DNA of 64,000 nt, taken from positions 131,975-195,974 of the forward strand of contig NZ_FWXD01000002.1 in NCBI RefSeq assembly GCF_900176275.1, in the 5' to 3' direction. A program made the position numbers and the translations under genes. This document shows positions 61,958 to 64,000 of this stretch, one piece after another. The notes under the pieces were generated by a model. It did not search any database and was not told where the DNA came from. It saw nothing but the letters and a program-made list of their open reading frames with translations. The DNA is from Andreprevotia lacus DSM 23236. Lineage in GTDB: Bacteria > Pseudomonadota > Gammaproteobacteria > Burkholderiales > Chitinibacteraceae. Numbering within the stretch: position 1 is the stretch's first letter; each line of letters opens with the position of its first letter.

Positions 61958-62614
61958 TTACGGCGCCGTGTAAGTGCCCGTGAGCGAACCGTGTGTATCG
62001 TGGTTTTCCGATACCTGGAACAGCAGCAGTTCCACTGCGCTGTTCGAGGTGTTCAAGGTGAACGGCACTTCGCCCGAACCGACCTTGTGCTTTTGTACCG
62101 CCGCCACGATCAACTTGGCCGTGTCTTCGATGGCGCCGACCGGATCTTCCGTGACGATATCGACAGCATAACCCAGCGTTGCTTTCACGATCGCAGTCGC
62201 ATAGTCCAGCGTGACATCACTATGGGTAATACCGCTCATCTGTGCGGAGCCCAGCCACCAGTTATTGCCGCCAGTCGTGGTGCTGCCTTGCGCCAGGACG
62301 AAATTCTGCGCGGTGTAGGTGATGTTGTTGATCACCAGGGTCAGCGTGCCGCGCACGGCGAAGTTCAATTCCTCGGGTGAGGTGTCGGAATAGGTCAGGG
62401 CGATGCCGCCACCGCCATAGACCGCGTCATTGAACCAGTGGGCAACCTGCGAAGTCTTGTGCCGGCCTGCCTTGATGGTCACCGTGTTGCTGTTCTTGAT
62501 GCTGACGCCGCCATACGGCTGGCCGCTGCTGATGGAGTGATCGCGTTCCTGAAAGCCGACCTGGGTCAAGCCGGGGAAGTTGAAGGTGAAGTCGTTGTCA
62601 TGCTGCGTAGTCAT
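61958..62614 (-). CDS. Unrecognised 218-aa protein, cotranscribed with phospholipase C
   Basis: The protein (MTTQHDNDFTFNFPGLTQVG...) has no signal peptide and looks beta-rich: VSIKNSNTVTIKAGRHKTSQVAHWFNDAVYGGGGIALTYSD, LTLVINNITYTAQNFVLAQGSTTTGGNNWWLGSAQMSG, then EVPFTLNTSNSAVELLLFQVSENHDTHGSLTGTYTAP. I do not recognise the family. The composition (many Thr/Asn/Gly) is that of exported or lipid-binding proteins. It follows the PI-PLC gene by 62 bases and is followed by a strong terminator. ATG 62614 has GGATGG upstream; ATG 62623 and TTG 62644 are alternatives. Confidence 0.7.
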   Translation of the reverse strand: MTTQHDNDFTFNFPGLTQVGFQERDHSISSGQPYGGVSIKNSNTVTIKAGRHKTSQVAHWFNDAVYGGGGIALTYSDTSPEELNFAVRGTLTLVINNITYTAQNFVLAQGSTTTGGNNWWLGSAQMSGITHSDVTLDYATAIVKATLGYAVDIVTEDPVGAIEDTAKLIVAAVQKHKVGSGEVPFTLNTSNSAVELLLFQVSENHDTHGSLTGTYTAP

Positions 62615-62676
62615 ATCTGCCATCCACTCTGATTTCACTGCCAAAAATCCCGATGCGCCGTTGATGCGCCCGGGCC

Positions 62677-63648
62677 TTATGCGAAATTCGAACTGATCAC
62701 CGTGTTGACGTTGCTGTTGTCGAGGTGGCCGGTCTCGTTGTTGTAGAAGTCGAGCACGACGAAGCCCAGGCGCGCCTTGCCCGGCTTCTGCGCATATTCG
62801 TCCGCAAAGTACGCTTGCAAGGAAGGATTCATCGCATCCTTGACCGACCAGGCGTATTGGTAGGGCGTGTGCGTCATGTAATAGGCGATGCTGTTGAACG
62901 TGATGTACAGCTTGCCGTCAGCCGGGTTGCCTGCGGCTTTGTCGAGCGCGGTGGAGACCGCAGTCATCTTCTTGCCGGTATCGTGGGTGTTGTACTGGTC
63001 TTCGATGTGCAGGCTGGTCTTGCCGTCGGGCGTGGTGGTGTTGAAGGTTTCGCTGTAGCTGTTGGGCCAGCCGACCCCCTCGAAGGTTTTCGATTGCTGC
63101 TGCAGGTTCAAGCCCAGCTCTGCGCTGGCCGGTGCAAAGAAGCGGCGCAGCAGCACGATCTTGCCGCGCAATTGCGCCAGCGGCAACAGCGTCGATGTGG
63201 TGCTCAGGCAAAACAGGTTTTGGTATGCGCTGTTGCCAAGGTAGGTCTGGAATCCCTGGTAGACGGTATCGTCGGTCGCGCTGCCTGAGGCGTCGTTGAC
63301 GAGCATGAACACGGCTTCGCTCGGATTGGCGCTCAGGAAGGCGTTGCAGTCATTCAGGACGTCGCCGAAGGTGATACCGCAAGAGACGTTGGCATGATTG
63401 ACTTGCAGCGGATCATCGGCGGTCTTGGCCGAATTCTTGGTGAGCCGGATATCAAGGAAGCGGATGCCGTCCGCAAGTTGCTGGGCGATGCTGAAATTCT
63501 GCGTGTGATAGGGGCCGGGAGAGACCTTCTGCGTACCCGAGTCGTGCGTGCCCGGGACCGAGAGCTGGGCCATCGTCAATGCATTGTCCAAGCCCGACAT
63601 CCAGCTCGACAAATCCCCACTATATGCGCCTTGCGTTTGAGCCGACAT
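62677..63648 (-). CDS. Phosphatidylinositol-specific phospholipase C X-domain protein
   Basis: This 323-aa protein has the bacterial PI-PLC fold. The first catalytic histidine is in LSVPGTHDSGT (His at about 35-36) and the second in LQVNHANVSCGITFGDVL. Acidic residues follow at RFLDIRLT. These enzymes cleave phosphatidylinositol or GPI-linked lipids, substrates found mainly in eukaryotes, so a host or predator interaction is likely (inference). No Sec signal is visible. The ATG at 63648 has AAGAGG eight bases upstream; a GTG at 63657 is possible. It is the first gene of the leftward pair between the two MITE copies. Confidence 0.88.
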   Translation of the reverse strand: MSAQTQGAYSGDLSSWMSGLDNALTMAQLSVPGTHDSGTQKVSPGPYHTQNFSIAQQLADGIRFLDIRLTKNSAKTADDPLQVNHANVSCGITFGDVLNDCNAFLSANPSEAVFMLVNDASGSATDDTVYQGFQTYLGNSAYQNLFCLSTTSTLLPLAQLRGKIVLLRRFFAPASAELGLNLQQQSKTFEGVGWPNSYSETFNTTTPDGKTSLHIEDQYNTHDTGKKMTAVSTALDKAAGNPADGKLYITFNSIAYYMTHTPYQYAWSVKDAMNPSLQAYFADEYAQKPGKARLGFVVLDFYNNETGHLDNSNVNTVISSNFA

Positions 63649-63896
63649 CTTTGTCACCTCTTGATTGGAAATCGGTCATTGCGGTGCAATATAAGCGCCA
63701 AGTTTGCGTAATATAAGTGGGGTCGCAAAGGATTGTGACCGGCTGCACAAAACCGGCGCCCTGCCTGCTTGGTTTTAGCGATTAGTCGTTCCTGCGCCGC
63801 TTGCATGACCCGCCCCCCTCGCCATCCCGGCGCCGCACCACCACCAACTGGTGTGACCAAAACACTGGGTCGCCACGTGGCGCTGGTGACCTTTTG

Positions 63897-64000
63897 CTAG
63901 GGCCTGTTAACACTTATTTCACGCTTGCGTTCGGGGTAGTTCGGGATGGAGCGCAAGGGGCAGAACGCGCCGCGGTACGGGTACCGCAAGCGGTTTGCAA
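63897..64000. mobile_element. MITE-like element, copy 2 (cut by window end)
   Basis: From CTAGGGCCTGTTAACACTTA onward, the 104 visible bases match the reverse complement of the right part of copy 1 (61692 leftwards) with only a few differences near 63957-63967. The copy is therefore inverted relative to the first, and together they bracket the phospholipase C and the 218-aa gene. Confidence 0.88.

Noticed and set aside
63654..63860. 68-aa minus-strand frame between PI-PLC and the second MITE copy
   Set aside because: It has no ribosome binding site or homology features; it overlaps the PI-PLC upstream region.
1..64000. tRNA or rRNA genes
   Set aside because: I looked for cloverleaf-type and conserved rRNA stretches and saw none. 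A covariance-model scan would settle this.

Overview
The window is a proteobacterial chromosome segment, most likely from a betaproteobacterium. Supporting hints are the DUF2917 protein, the GcvA-like LysR regulator, H-NS, and a large chemotaxis gene set in G+C-rich DNA. The exact genus cannot be named from sequence alone.

Bases 1-18048 are ordinary core genome. A leftward chemotaxis operon (MCP, cheY, STAS, cheA, MCP, cheW, MCP) occupies 1-6679. It is followed by valS, a Pr6Pr-type membrane protein, a Gly/Ser/His-rich exported protein, a DUF2917 protein divergent from a LysR regulator, a Cache-domain MCP, a glycine-zipper protein, a small hypothetical gene and glmS.

Bases 18054-57876 are a complete Tn7-like transposon of 39,823 bp inserted at attTn7. 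The first transposon base is 26 nt after the glmS stop codon. The insertion is bounded by a 5-bp target duplication (GCGTC) and by matching TGTA...TACA ends carrying three 20-bp TnsB-type sites each. The transposition module tnsABCDE lies at the glmS side. The cargo, in order, is: a Cro/C1-type regulator divergent from an AAA ATPase + subtilisin pair that matches the IetAS anti-phage system; an intact IS5-family element; an A+T-rich membrane protein with an OmpA-like C-terminus; a DUF4011 remnant; a second Cro/C1 regulator; a lipoprotein that looks like a metalloprotease without its zinc motif; a secreted DNA/RNA nuclease; an H-NS-like silencer; a 5324-residue RHS/YD-repeat protein with a LysM domain and a deaminase-like C-terminal toxin tip; its presumed immunity gene; a remnant of the same IS; a broken REP-associated transposase; and a three-gene leftward cluster encoding a small protein and two TPR proteins.

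Bases 57877-64000 return to chromosome. First comes a strong hairpin that is probably the displaced glmS terminator, then a spermidine-synthase-like gene, a cysteine-cluster protein, a transposase/VOC gene fusion remnant, and a GH18-like protein. A leftward pair (PI-specific phospholipase C plus an unrecognised 218-aa protein) is flanked by two inverted copies of a ~270-bp MITE-like element, the second cut by the window end.

The main biological message is a Tn7 element that combines phage defence (IetAS) with interbacterial or effector-type weaponry (giant RHS toxin/immunity, nuclease) and a silencer (H-NS).
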